DNA of 64,000 bases, from the NCBI RefSeq assembly GCF_052857255.1, contig NW_027526723.1, positions 1 through 64,000 of the forward strand. The letters run 5' to 3'. The translations under genes and the position numbers were made by a program. The DNA comes from Amblyomma americanum. Its lineage: Eukaryota > Arthropoda > Arachnida > Ixodida > Ixodidae. The notes beneath the pieces were generated by a model, which searched no databases, was not told the origin of the DNA, and was given only the letters and a program-made list of their open reading frames with translations. Positions 24,486 to 36,497 of the stretch are shown here, piece after piece (positions within the stretch are counted from its first letter, which is position 1; the number at the start of each line of letters is the position of its first letter).

Positions 24486-26896
24486 CCGGTGTTTTGAGCC
24501 GGAATACAAGTTTTCGCGCAGTTCTGAGAGAAAAAGTTTACACCTTTCTCTCGTCTACGCTTCGACGACTTGTAAAATTGAAGTGCGTAAATCTCGCTAC
24601 TTATCTAAAATGATGTATCCCATTGTTTTGAGCCGGAATACAAGTTTTCGCGCAGTTCTGAGAGAAAACGTTTACACCTTTCTCCCGTCTACTCTTCGAC
24701 GACTTGTAAAATCGATGCTCGTGAATCTTGCTAGTTTCGTTCTAAAACGATGTATCCCGTTCTTTTGAGCTGGATTACAAGTTTTCGCGCAGTTCTAAGA
24801 GAAAAAGTTTACACCTTTCTCTCGTCTACTCTTCGAGGACTTGTAAAATCGATGCTCGAGAACCTTGCTAGTTTCGATCTAAAACGATGTATCCCGTTGT
24901 TTTGAGCCGGAATACAAGTTTTCGCGCAGTTCTGAAAGAAAAAGCTTACACCATTCTCTCGTCTACTCTTCGACGATTTGTAAAATCGATGCTCGTGAAT
25001 CTTGCTAGTTTCGATCTAAAACGATGTATCCCGTTGTTTTGAGCCGGAATACAAGTTTTCGCGCAGTTCTGAGAGAAAAAGTTTACACCTTTCTCTCGTA
25101 TACTCTTCGAAGACTTGTAAAATCGATGCTCGCGAATCTTGCTAGTTTCGATCTAAAACGATGTGTCCCGTTCTTTTGAGCTGGAATACAAGTTTTCGCG
25201 CAGTTCTGAGAAAAACTTTACACCTTTCTCTCGTCTACTCTTCGACGACTTGTAAAATCGATGCTCGTCAATTTTGCTAGTTTTGATCTAAAACGATGTA
25301 TCCCGTTGTTTTGAGCCGGAATACAAGTTTTCGCGCAGTTCTGAGAGAAAAAGTTTACACCTTTCTCTCGTGTACTCTTCGACGACTTGTAAAATCGATG
25401 CTCGTGAATCTTGCTAGTTTCGATCTAAAACGATGTATCCCGTTGTTTTGAGCCGGAATACAAGTTTTCGCGCAGTTCTGAGAGAAAAAGTTTACACCTT
25501 TCTCTCGTATGCTCTTCGAAGACTTGTAAAATCGATGCTCGTGAATCTTGCTAGTTTCGATCTAAAACGATGTGTCCCGTTGTTTTGAGCCGGAATACAA
25601 GTTTTCGCGCAGTTCTGAGAGAAAAAGTTTACACCTTTCTCTCGTCTACTCTTCGTCGACTTGTAAAATCGATGCTCGTGAATCTTGCTAGTTTCGATCT
25701 AAAACAATGTATCCCGTTGTTTTGAGCCGGAATACAATTTTTCGCGCAGTTCTGAGAGAAAAAGTTTACGCCTTTCTCTCGTCTCTCTTCGACGATTTGT
25801 AAAATCGATGCTCGTGAATCTTGCTAGTTTCGACCTAAAACGATGTATCCCGTTGTTTTGAGCCGGCATACAAGTTTACGCGCAGTTCTGAGAGAAAAAG
25901 TTTGCACCTTCCTCTCGTGTACTCCTCGACGACTTGTAAAATCGATGCTCGTGAATCTTCCTAGTTTCGATCTAAAACTATGTCTCCCGGTGTTTTGAGC
26001 CGGAATACAAGTTTTCGCGCAGTTCTGAGAGAAAAAGTTTACACCTTTCTCTCGTCTACGCTTCGACGACTTGTAAAATTGAAGTGCGTAAATCTCGCTA
26101 CTTATCTAAAATGATGTATCCCATTGTTTTGAGCCGGAATACAAGTTTTCGCGCAGTTCTGAGAGAAAACGTTTACACCTTTCTCCCGTCTACTCTTCGA
26201 CGACTTGTAAAATCGATGCTCGTGAATCTTGCTAGTTTCGTTCTAAAACGATGTATCCCGTTCTTTTGAGCTGGATTACAAGTTTTCGCGCAGTTCTAAG
26301 AGAAAAAGTTTACACCTTTCTCTCGTCTACTCTTCGAGGACTTGTAAAATCGATGCTCGAGAACCTTGCTAGTTTCGATCTAAAACGATGTATCCCGTTG
26401 TTTTGAGCCGGAATACAAGTTTTCGCGCAGTTCTGAAAGAAAAAGCTTACACCATTCTCTCGTCTACTCTTCGACGATTTGTAAAATCGATGCTCGTGAA
26501 TCTTGCTAGTTTCGATCTAAAACGATGTATCCCGTTGTTTTGAGCCGGAATACAAGTTTTCGCGCAGTTCTGAGAGAAAAAGTTTACACCTTTCTCTCGT
26601 ATACTCTTCGAAGACTTGTAAAATCGATGCTCGCGAATCTTGCTAGTTTCGATCTAAAACGATGTGTCCCGTTCTTTTGAGCTGGAATACAAGTTTTCGC
26701 GCAGTTCTGAGAAAAACTTTACACCTTTCTCTCGTCTACTCTTCGACGACTTGTAAAATCGATGCTCGTCAATTTTGCTAGTTTTGATCTAAAACGATGT
26801 ATCCCGTTGTTTTGAGCCGGAATACAAGTTTTCGCGCAGTTCTGAGAGAAAAAGTTTACACCTTTCTCTCGTGTACTCTTCGACGACTTGTAAAAT
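24486..26896 (+). repeat. Partial tandem duplication, 11-monomer, 1501-bp offset
   Basis: Bases 24486-25395 recur at 25987-26896. Shared markers are CGCTACTTATC, GGATTAC, GTTCTAAGAG, GCTTACACCATT and the private GAGAAAAACTTTACACC (about 25207 and 26708). The repeat begins where TATGCCGG and TCTCCCGG converge and ends at ATCGATG against ATTGATG. The interval 25396-25986 follows the other branch of the cycle (TATGCTC, GTGTCCC, CAATG, GCATAC). Confidence 0.8.
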
Positions 26897-27629
26897 TGAT
26901 GCTCGTGAATCTTGCTAGTTTCGATCTAAAACGATGTATCCCGTTGTTTTGAGCCGGAATACAAGTTTTCGCGCAGTTCTGAGAGAAAAAGTTTACACCT
27001 TTCTCTCGTATACTCTTCGAAGACTTGTAAAATCGATGCTCGTGAATCTTGCTAGTTTCGATCTAAAACGATGTGGCCCGTTGTTTTTGAGCCGGAATAC
27101 AAGTTTTCGCGCAGTTCTGAGAGAAAAAGTTTTACACCTTTCTCTCGTCTACTCTTCGTCGACTTGTAAAATCGATGCTCGTGAATCTTGCTAGTTTCGA
27201 TCTAAAACAATGTCTCCCGTTGTTTTGAGCCGGAATACAAGTTTTCGCGCAGTTCTGAGAGAAAAAGTTTACGCCTTTCTCTCGTCTACTCTTCGACGAT
27301 TTGTAAAATCGATGCTCGTGAATCTTGCTAGTTCGACCTAAAACGATGTATCCCGTTGTTTTGAGCCGGCATACAAGTTTACGCGCAGTTCTGAGAGAAA
27401 AAGTTTACACCTTCCTCTCGTGTACTCCTCGACGACTTGTAAAATCGATGCTCGTGAATCTTGCTAGTTTCGATCTAAAACGATGTCTCCCGGTGTTTTG
27501 AGCCGGAATACAAGTTTTCGCGCAGTTCTGAGAGAAAAAGTTTACACCTTTCTCTCGTCTACGCTTCGACGACTTGTAAAATTGAAGTGCGTAAATCTCG
27601 CTACTTTCGATCTAAAATGATGTATCCCA
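26897..27629 (+). repeat. First-family monomers including a 139-bp copy
   Basis: This run contains GTATACTC, GTGGCCC, CAATG, CCGGCATAC, GTCTCCCGG and GTGCGTAAATC monomers in the usual cycle order. The copy at 27050-27188 is 139 bp because two homopolymers are one base longer (GTTTTTGAG and GTTTTACACC). A nearby copy has lost a T (CTAGTTCGACC at about 27332). These isolated homopolymer changes could be real or consensus errors. Confidence 0.75.
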
Positions 27630-30371
27630 TTGTTTTGAGCCGGAATAAAAGTTTTCGCGCAGTTCTGAGAGAAAAAGTTTACACCTTGATCCCGTCTACT
27701 CTTCGACGACTTGTAAAATCGATGCTCGTGAATCTTGCTAGTTTCGTTCTAAAACGATGTATCCCGTTCTTTTGAGCTGGAATACAAGTTTTCGCGCAGT
27801 TCTGAGAGAAAAAGTTTACACCTTTCTCTCGTGTACTCTTCGAGGACTTGTAAAATCGATGCTCGAGAATCTTGCTAGTTTCGATCTAAAACGATGTATC
27901 CCGTTGTTTTGAGCCGGAATACAAGTTTTCGCGCAGTTCTGAGAGAAAAAGCTTACACCATTCTCTCGTCTACTCTTCGACGATTTGTAAAATCGATGCT
28001 CGTGAATCTTGCTAGTTTCGACCTAAAAGGATGTATCCGTTGTTTTGAGCCGGAATACAAGTTTTCGCACAGTTGTGAGAGAAAAAGTTTACACCTTTCT
28101 CTCGTGTACTCTTCGAGGACTTGTAAAATTGATGCTCGTGAATCTTGCTAGTTTCGATCTAAAACGATGTATCCCGTTGTTTTGAGCCGGCATACAAGTT
28201 TTCGCGCAGTTCTGAGAGAAAAAGTTTACACCTTTCTCTCGTATACTGTTCGAAGACTTGTAAACTCGATGCTCGTGAATCTTGCTAGTTTCGATCTAAA
28301 ACGATGTATCCCGTTGTTTGAGCCGGAATACAAGTTTTCGCGCAGTTCTGTGAGAAAAAGTTTACACCTTTCTCTCGTCTACTCTTCGACGTCTTGTAAA
28401 ATTGAAGTGCGTAAATCTCGCTACTTTTGATCTAAAATGATGTATCCCGTTGTTTTGAGCCGGAACACAAGTTTTCGCGCAGTGCTGAGAGAAAAAGTTT
28501 ACACCTTTCTCTCGTCTACTCTTCGACGACTTGTAAAATCGATGCTCGTGAATCTTGCTAGTTTCGTTCTAAAACGATGTATGCCGTTCTTTTGAGCTGG
28601 AATACAAGTTTTCGCGCAGTTCTGAGAAAAAGTTTACACCTTTCTCTCGTCTACTCTTCGACGACTTGTAAAATCGATGCTCGTCAATTTTGCTAGTTTT
28701 GATCTAAAACGATGTATCCCGTTGTTTTGAGCCGGAATACAAGTTTTCGCGCAGTTCTGAGAGAAAAAGTTTACACTTTCTCTCGTGTACTCTTCGACGA
28801 CTTGTAAAATCGATGCTCGTGAATCTTGCTAGTTTCGATTTAAAACGATGTATCGCGTTGTTTTGAGCCGGAATACAAGTTTTCGCACAGTTCTGACAGA
28901 AAAAGTTTACATCTTTCTCTCGTGTACTCTTCGACGACTTGTAAAATCCATGCTCGTGAATCTTGCTAGTTTCGATCTAAAACAATGTATCCCGTTGTTT
29001 TGAGCCGGAATAAAAGTTTTCGCGCAGTTCTGAGAGAAAAAGTTTACACCTTGATCCCGTCTACTCTTCGACGACTTGTAAAATCGATGCTCGTGAATCT
29101 TGCTAGTTTCGTTCTAAAACGATGTATCCCGTTCTTTTGAGCTGGAATACAAGTTTTCGCGCAGTTCTGAGAGAAAAAGTTTACACCTTTCTCTCGTGTA
29201 CTCTTCGAGGACTTGTAAAATCGATGCTCGAGAATCTTGCTAGTTTCGATCTAAAACGATGTATCCCGTTGTTTTGAGCCGGAATACAAGTTTTCGCGCA
29301 GTTCTGAGAGAAAAAGCTTACACCATTCTCTCGTCTACTCTTCGACGATTTGTAAAATCGATGCTCGTGAATCTTGCTAGTTTCGACCTAAAAGGATGTA
29401 TCCGTTGTTTTGAGCCGGAATACAAGTTTTCGCACAGTTGTGAGAGAAAAAGTTTACACCTTTCTCTCGTGTACTCTTCGAGGACTTGTAAAATTGATGC
29501 TCGTGAATCTTGCTAGTTTCGATCTAAAACGATGTATCCCGTTGTTTTGAGCCGGCATACAAGTTTTCGCGCAGTTCTGAGAGAAAAAGTTTACACCTTT
29601 CTCTCGTATACTGTTCGAAGACTTGTAAACTCGATGCTCGTGAATCTTGCTAGTTTCGATCTAAAACGATGTATCCCGTTGTTTGAGCCGGAATACAAGT
29701 TTTCGCGCAGTTCTGTGAGAAAAAGTTTACACCTTTCTCTCGTCTACTCTTCGACGTCTTGTAAAATTGAAGTGCGTAAATCTCGCTACTTTTGATCTAA
29801 AATGATGTATCCCGTTGTTTTGAGCCGGAACACAAGTTTTCGCGCAGTGCTGAGAGAAAAAGTTTACACCTTTCTCTCGTCTACTCTTCGACGACTTGTA
29901 AAATCGATGCTCGTGAATCTTGCTAGTTTCGTTCTAAAACGATGTATGCCGTTCTTTTGAGCTGGAATACAAGTTTTCGCGCAGTTCTGAGAAAAAGTTT
30001 ACACCTTTCTCTCGTCTACTCTTCGACGACTTGTAAAATCGATGCTCGTCAATTTTGCTAGTTTTGATCTAAAACGATGTATCCCGTTGTTTTGAGCCGG
30101 AATACAAGTTTTCGCGCAGTTCTGAGAGAAAAAGTTTACACTTTCTCTCGTGTACTCTTCGACGACTTGTAAAATCGATGCTCGTGAATCTTGCTAGTTT
30201 CGATTTAAAACGATGTATCGCGTTGTTTTGAGCCGGAATACAAGTTTTCGCACAGTTCTGACAGAAAAAGTTTACATCTTTCTCTCGTGTACTCTTCGAC
30301 GACTTGTAAAATCCATGCTCGTGAATCTTGCTAGTTTCGATCTAAAACAATGTATCCCGTTGTTTTGAGCC
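27630..30371 (+). repeat. Tandem duplication of a 10-monomer, 1365-bp unit
   Basis: Bases 27630-28994 are repeated at 28995-30359, and the match continues to 30371. Private markers are AATAAAAGTTTTCG (about 27644 and 29009), CACCTTGATCCCG (about 27684 and 29049), GTTTACACTTTCTC (one base short), GATTTAAAACG, TATCGCGTTG and AAATCCATGC. The length is 10 x 137 minus 5. I noticed no difference between the copies by eye, suggesting a recent event. Confidence 0.85.
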
Positions 30372-33164
30372 AGAATACAAGTTTTCGCGCAGTTCTGAGA
30401 GAAAAAGTTTACACCTTTCTCTCGTCTACTCTTCGAGGACTTGTAAAATCGATGCTCGTGAGTCTTGCTAGTTTCGACCTAAAAGGATGTATCCCGTTGT
30501 TTTGAGCCGGAATACAAGTTTTCGCACAGTTGCGAGAGAAAATGTTTACACCTTTCTCTCGTGTACTCTTCGAGGACTTGTAAAATCGATGCTCGAGAAT
30601 CTTGCTAGTTTCGATCTAAAACGATGTATCCCGTTGTTTTGAGCCGGAATACAAGTTTTCGCGCAGTTCTGAGAGAAAAAGTTTACACAATTCTCTCGTC
30701 TACTCTTCGACGATTTGTAAAATCGATGCTCGTGAATCTTGCTAGTTTCGACCTAAAAGGATGTATCCCGTTGTTTTGAGCCGGAATACAAGTTTTCGCA
30801 CAGTTGTGAGAGAAAAAGTTTACACCTTTCTCTCGAGTACTCTTCGAGGACTTGTAAAATTGATGCTCGTGAATCTTGCTAGTTTCGATCTAAAACGATG
30901 TATCCCGTTGTTTTGAGCCGGCATACAAGTTTTCGCGCAGTTCTGAGAGAAAAAGTGTACACCTTTCTCTCGTATACTGTTCGAAGACTTGTAAACTCGA
31001 TGCTCGTTAATCTTGCTAGTTTCGATCTAAAATGATGTATCCCGTTCTTTTGAGCCGGAATACAAGTTTTCGCGCAGTGCTGAGAGAAAAAGTTTACACC
31101 TTTCTCTCGTCTACTCTTCGACGACTTGTAAAATCGATGCTCGTGAATCTTGCTAGTTTCGTTCTAAAACTATGTATGCCGTTCTTTTGAGCTGGAATAC
31201 AAGTTTTCGCGCAGTTCAGAGAGAAAAAGTTTACACCTTTCTCTCGTCTACTCTTCGACGACTTGTAAAATCGATGCTCGTCAATTTTGCTAGTTTTGAT
31301 CTAAAACGATGTATCCCGTTGTTTTGAGCCGGAATACAAGTTTTCGCGCAGTTCTGAGAGAAAAAGTTTACACCTTTCTCTCGTCTACTCTTCGAGGACT
31401 TGTGAAATCGATGCTCGAAAATCTTGCTAGTTTCGATCTAAGCGATGTATCCCGTTGTTTTGAGCCGGAATACAAGTTTTAGCGCAGTTCTGAGAGAAAA
31501 AGTTTACGCCCTTTCTCTCGTCTACTCTTCGAGGACTTGTAAAATCGATGCTCGAAAATCTTGCTAGTTTCGATCTAAAGCGATGTATCCCGTTGATTTG
31601 AGCCGGCATACAAGTTTACGCGCAGTTCAGAGAGAAAAATTTTACACCTTCCTCTCGTGTACTACTCGACGACTTGTAAAATCGATGCTCGTGAATCTTG
31701 CTAGTTTCGATCTAAAACGATGTATCCCGTTGTTTTGAGCCGGCATACAAGTTTACGCGCAGTTCTGAGAGAAAAAGTTTACACCTTCCTCTCGTGTACT
31801 CCTCGACGATTTGTAAAATCGATGCTCGTGAATCTTGCTAGTTTCGACCTAAAACGATGTATCCCGTTGTTTTGAGCCGGCATACAAGTTTGCGCGCAGT
31901 TCTGAGAGAAAAAGTTTACACCTTCCTCTCGTGTACTCCTCGATGACATGTAAAATCGATGCTCGTGAATCTTGCTAGTTTGGATCTAAAACGATGTATC
32001 CCGGTGTTTTGAGCCGGAATACAAGTTTTCGCGCAGTTCTGAGAGAAAAAGTTTACACCTTTCTCTCGTGTACTCTTCGAGGACTTGTAAAATCGATGCT
32101 CGTGAATCTTGTTAGTTTCGATCTAAAACGATGTATCCCGGTGTTTTGAGCCGGAATACAAGTTTACGCGCAGTTCTGAGAGAAAATGTCTACACCTTCC
32201 TCTCGTGTACTCCTCGACGACTTGTAAAATCGATGCTCGTGAATCTTGCTAGTTTTGATCTAAAACGATGTATCCCGGTGTTTTGAGCCGGAATACAAGT
32301 TTTCGCGCAGTTCTGAGAGAAAAAGTTTACACCTTCCTCTCGTGTACTCCTCGACGACTTGTAAAATCGATGCTCGTGAATCTTGCTAGTTTCGATCTAA
32401 AACGATGTATCCCGGTGTTTTGAGCCGGAATACAAGTTTTCGCGCAGTTCTGAGAGAAAAAGTTTACACCTTCCTCTCGTGTACTCCTCGACGATTTGTA
32501 AAATCGATGCTCGTGAATCTTGCTAGTTTCGACCTAAAACGATGTATCCCGTTGTTTTGAGCCGGCATACAAGTTTACGCGCAGTTCTGAGAGAAAAAGT
32601 TTACACCTTCCTCTCGTGTACTCCTCGACGACTTGTAAAATCGATGCTCGTGAATCTTGCTAGTTTCGATCTAAAACGACCTATCCCGGTGTTTTGAGCC
32701 GGAATACAAGTTTTCGCGCAGTTCTGAGAGAAAAAGTTTACAACTTTCTCTCGTGTACTCTTCGACGACTTGTAAAATCGATGCTCGTGAATCTTGTTAG
32801 TTTCGTTCTAAAACGATGTATGCCGTTCTTTTGAGCTGGAATACAAGTTTTCGCGCAGTTCTGAGAAAACGTTGACACCTTTCTCTCGTCTACTCATCGA
32901 CGACTTGTAAAATCGATGCTCGTCAATTTTGCTAGTTTTGATCTAAAACGATGTATCCCGTTGTTTTGAGCCGGAATACAAGTTTTCGCGCAGTTCTGAG
33001 AGAAAAAGTTTACACCTTTCTCTCGTGTACTCTTCGACGACTTGTAAAATCGATGCTCGTGAATCTTGCTAGTTTCGATCTAAAACGATGTATCCCGTTG
33101 TTTTGAGCCGGAATGCAAGTTTTCGCGCAGTTCTGAGAGAAAATGTTTACACCTTTCTCTCGTA
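30372..33164 (+). repeat. Transition region that carries second-family monomers
   Basis: The run GAGCCAG, TTGCGAGAG, CACAATTCTC, CTCTCGAGTAC, AAGTGTACACC, AAAATGATG, AAACTATGTATGCC at about 30372-31400 is collinear with 42550-43560 and its copies in the 40-55 kb block. The CGAAAATC / GGTGTTTTG / ACCTATCCCGG run at about 31420-32710 resembles 49480-50220. Extra CCGGCATAC/CCTTCCTCTCG monomers lie between. Private changes such as AGTTTTAGCGCAG (about 31475), a longer TTTACGCCCTTTC and GATGACATG (about 31942) mark older, less homogenised copies. Confidence 0.75.
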
Positions 33165-34571
33165 TACTCTTCGAAGACTTGTAAAATCGATGCTCGTGAA
33201 TCTTGCTAGTTTCGATCTAAAACGATGTATCCCGTTGTTTTGAGCCGGAATACAAATTTTCGCGCAGTTCTGAGAGAAAAAGTTTACACCTTTCTCTCGT
33301 ATACTCTTCGAAGACTTGTAAATTCGATGCTCGCGAATCTTGCTAGTTTCGATCTAAAACGATGTGTCCCGTTCTTTTGAGCTGGAATACAAGTTTTCGC
33401 GCAGTTCTGAGAAAAAGTTTACACCTTTCTCTCGTCTACTCTTCGACGACTTGTAAAATCGATGCTCGTCAATTTTGCTAGTTTTGATCTAAAACGATGT
33501 ATCCCGTTGTTTTGAGCCGGAATACAAGTTTTCGCGCAGTTCTGAGAGAAAAAGTTTACACCTTTCTCTCGTGTACTCTTCGACGACTTGTAAAATTGAT
33601 GCTCGTGAATCTTGCTAGTTTCGATCTAAAACGATGTATCCCGTTGTTTTGAGCCGGAATACAAGTTTTCGCGCAGTTCTGAGAGAAAAAGTTTACACCT
33701 TTCTCTCGTATACTCTTCGAAGACTTGTAAAATCGATGCTCGTGAATCTTGCTAGTTTCGATATAAAACGATGTGGCCCGTTGTTTTGAGCCGGAATACA
33801 AGTTTTCGCGCAGTTCTGAGAGAAAAAATTTACACCTTTCTCTCGTCTACTCTTCGTCGACTTGTAAAATCGATGCTCGTGAATCTTGCTAGTTTCGATC
33901 TAAAACAATGTATCCCGTTGTTTTGAGCCGGAATACAAGTTTTCGCGCAGTTCTGAGAGAAAAAGTTTACGCCTTTCTCTCGTCTACTCTTCGACGATTT
34001 GTAAAATCGATGCTCGTGAATCTTGCTAGTTTCGACCTAAAACGATGTATCCCGTTGTTTTGAGCCGGCATACAAGTTTACGCGCAGTTCTGAGAGAAAA
34101 AGTTTACACCTTCCTCTCGTGTACTCCTCGACGACTTGTAAAATCGATGCTCGTGAATCTTGCTAGTTTCGATCTAAAACGATGTCTCCCGGTGTTTTGA
34201 GCCGGAATACAAGTTTTCGCGCAGTTCTGAGAGAAAAAGTTTACACCTTTCTCTCGTCTACGCTTCGACGACTTGTAAAATTGAAGTGCGTAAATCTCGC
34301 TACTTTCGATCTAAAATGATGTATCCCATTGTTTTGAGCCGGAATACAAGTTTTCGCGCAGTTCTGAGAGAAAAAGTTTACACCTTTCTCCCGTCTACTC
34401 TTTGACGACTTGTAAAATCGATGCTCGTGAATCTTGCTAGTTTCGTTCTAAAACGATGTATCCCGTTCTTTTGAGCCGGCATACAAGTTTTCGCGCAGTT
34501 CTGAGAGAAAAAGTTTACACCTTTCTCTCGTGTACTCTTCGAAGGCTTGTAAAATCCATGCTCGTGAATCT

Positions 34572-34708
34572 TGCTAGTTTCGATCTAAAACAATGTATCC
34601 CGTTGTTTTGAGCCGGAATACAAGATTTCGCGCAGTTCTGAGAGAAAAAGCTTACACCATTCTCTCGTCTACTCTTCGACGATTTGTAAAATCGATGCTC
34701 GTGAATCT
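34572..34708 (+). repeat. Fused monomer left by a one-monomer deletion
   Basis: The left part (AAATCCATG before it, CAATGTATCCC) matches the monomer at 38402. The right part (AAGATTTCGCG, GCTTACACCATT) matches the following monomer at about 38539. The copy here therefore joins two neighbours and lacks 137 bp relative to 38402-38538. The join lies between the CAATG site and AAGATTTCG. An insertion in the other copy is possible but would require re-creating both halves. Confidence 0.7.
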
Positions 34709-35763
34709 TGCTAGTTTCGACCTAAAAGGATGTATTCGTTGTTTTGAGCCGGAATACAAGTTTTCGCACAGTTGTGAGAGAAAAAGTTTACACCTTTCTC
34801 TCGTGTACTCTTCGAGGACTTGTAAACTTGATGCTCATGAATCTTGCTAGTTTCGATCTAAAACGATGTATCCCGTTGTTTTGAGCCGGCATACAAGTTT
34901 TCGCGCAGTTCTGAGAGAAAACGTTTACACCTTTCTCTCGTATACTGTTCGAAGGCTTGTAAACTCGATGCTCGTGAATCTTGCTAGTTTCGATCTAAAA
35001 CGATGTATCCCGTTGTTTGAGCCGGAATACAAGTTTTCGCGCAGTTCTGTGAGAAAAAGTTTACACCTTTCTCTCGTCTACTCTTCGACGTCTTGTAAAA
35101 TTGAAGTGCGTAAATCTCGCTACTTTCGATCTAAAATGATGTATCCCGTTGTTTTGAGCCGGAATACAAGTTTTCGCGCAGTGCTGAGAGAAAAAGTTTA
35201 CACCTTTCTCTCGTCTACTCTTCGACGACTTGTAAAATCGATGCTCGTGAATCTTGCTAGTTTCGTTCTAAAACGATGTATGCCGTTCTTTTGAGCCGGA
35301 ATACAAGTTTTCGCGCAGTGCTGAGAGAAAAAGTTTACACCTTTCTCTCGTCTACTCTTCGACGACTTGTAAAATCGATGCTCGTGAATCTTGCTAGTTT
35401 CGTTCTAAAACGATGTATGCTGTTCTTTTGAGCTGGAATACAAGTTTTCGCGCAGTTCTGAGAAAAAGTTTACACCTTTCTCTCGTCTACTCTTCGACGA
35501 CTTGTAAAATCGATGCTCGTCAATTTTGCTAGTTTTGATCTAAAACGATGTATCCCGTTGTGTTGAGCCGGAATACAAGTTTTCGCGCAGTTCTGAGAGA
35601 AAAAGTTTACACCTTTCTCTCGTGTACTCTTCGACGACTTGTAAAATCGATGCTCGTGAATCTTGCTAGTTTCGATCTAAAACGATGTATCCCGTTGTTT
35701 TGAGCCGGAATACAAGTTTTCGCGCAGTTCTGAGAGAAAAAGTTTACACCTTTCTCTCGTATA

Positions 35764-36497
35764 CTCTTCGAAGACTTGTAAAATCGATGCTCGTGAATCT
35801 TGCTAGTTTCGATCTAAAACGATGTGTCCCGTTGTTTTGAGCCAGAATACAAGTTTTCGCGCAGTTCTGAGAGAAAAAGTTTACACCTTTCTCTCGTCTA
35901 CTCTTCGTCGACTTGTAAAATCGATGCTCGTGAATCTTGCTAGTTTCGATCTAAAACAATGTATCCCGTTGTTTTGAGCCGGAATACAAGTTTTCGCGCA
36001 GTTCTGAGAGAAAAAGTTTACGCCTTTCTCTCGTCTACTCTTCGACGATTTGTAAAATCGATGCTCGTCAATTTTGCTAGTTTCGACCTAAAACGATGTA
36101 TCCTGTTGTTTTGAGCCGGAATACAAGTTTTCGCGCAGTTCTGAGAGAAAAAGTTTACACCTTTCTCTCGTGAACTCTTCGAAGACTTGTAAAATCGATG
36201 CTCGTGAATCTTGCTAGTTTCGATCTAAAACGATGTGTCCCGTTGTTTTGAGCCAGAATACAAGTTTTCGCGCAGTTCTGAGAGAAAAAGTTTACACCTT
36301 TCTCTCGTCTACTCTTCGTCGACTTGTAAAATCGATGCTCGTGAATCTTGCTAGTTTCGATCTAAAACAATGTATCCCGTTGTTTTGAGCCGGAATACAA
36401 GTTTTCGCGCAGTTCTTAGAGAAAAAGTTTACGCCTTTTTCTCGTCTACTCTTCGACGATTTGTAAAATCGATGCTCGTCAATTTTGCTAGTTTCGA
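35764..36497 (+). repeat. Local 411-bp (three-monomer) duplication
   Basis: The run GTGTCCC with GAGCCAG, CAATG with TTTACGCC, then a TATCCTG monomer at 35764-36174 recurs from 36175 to about 36497 at 411 bp, exactly three monomers. The second copy has GTTCTTAGAG and GCCTTTTTCTCG. It is absent from the downstream segmental copy (36995-40175), which diverges at 40176. Confidence 0.75.

Noticed and set aside
33556..33801. Minus-strand frames of about 81 codons (also near 21124, 36566 and 37386)
   Set aside because: They are the reverse reading of ordinary monomers and occur wherever the same variants recur. There is no independent support for coding.
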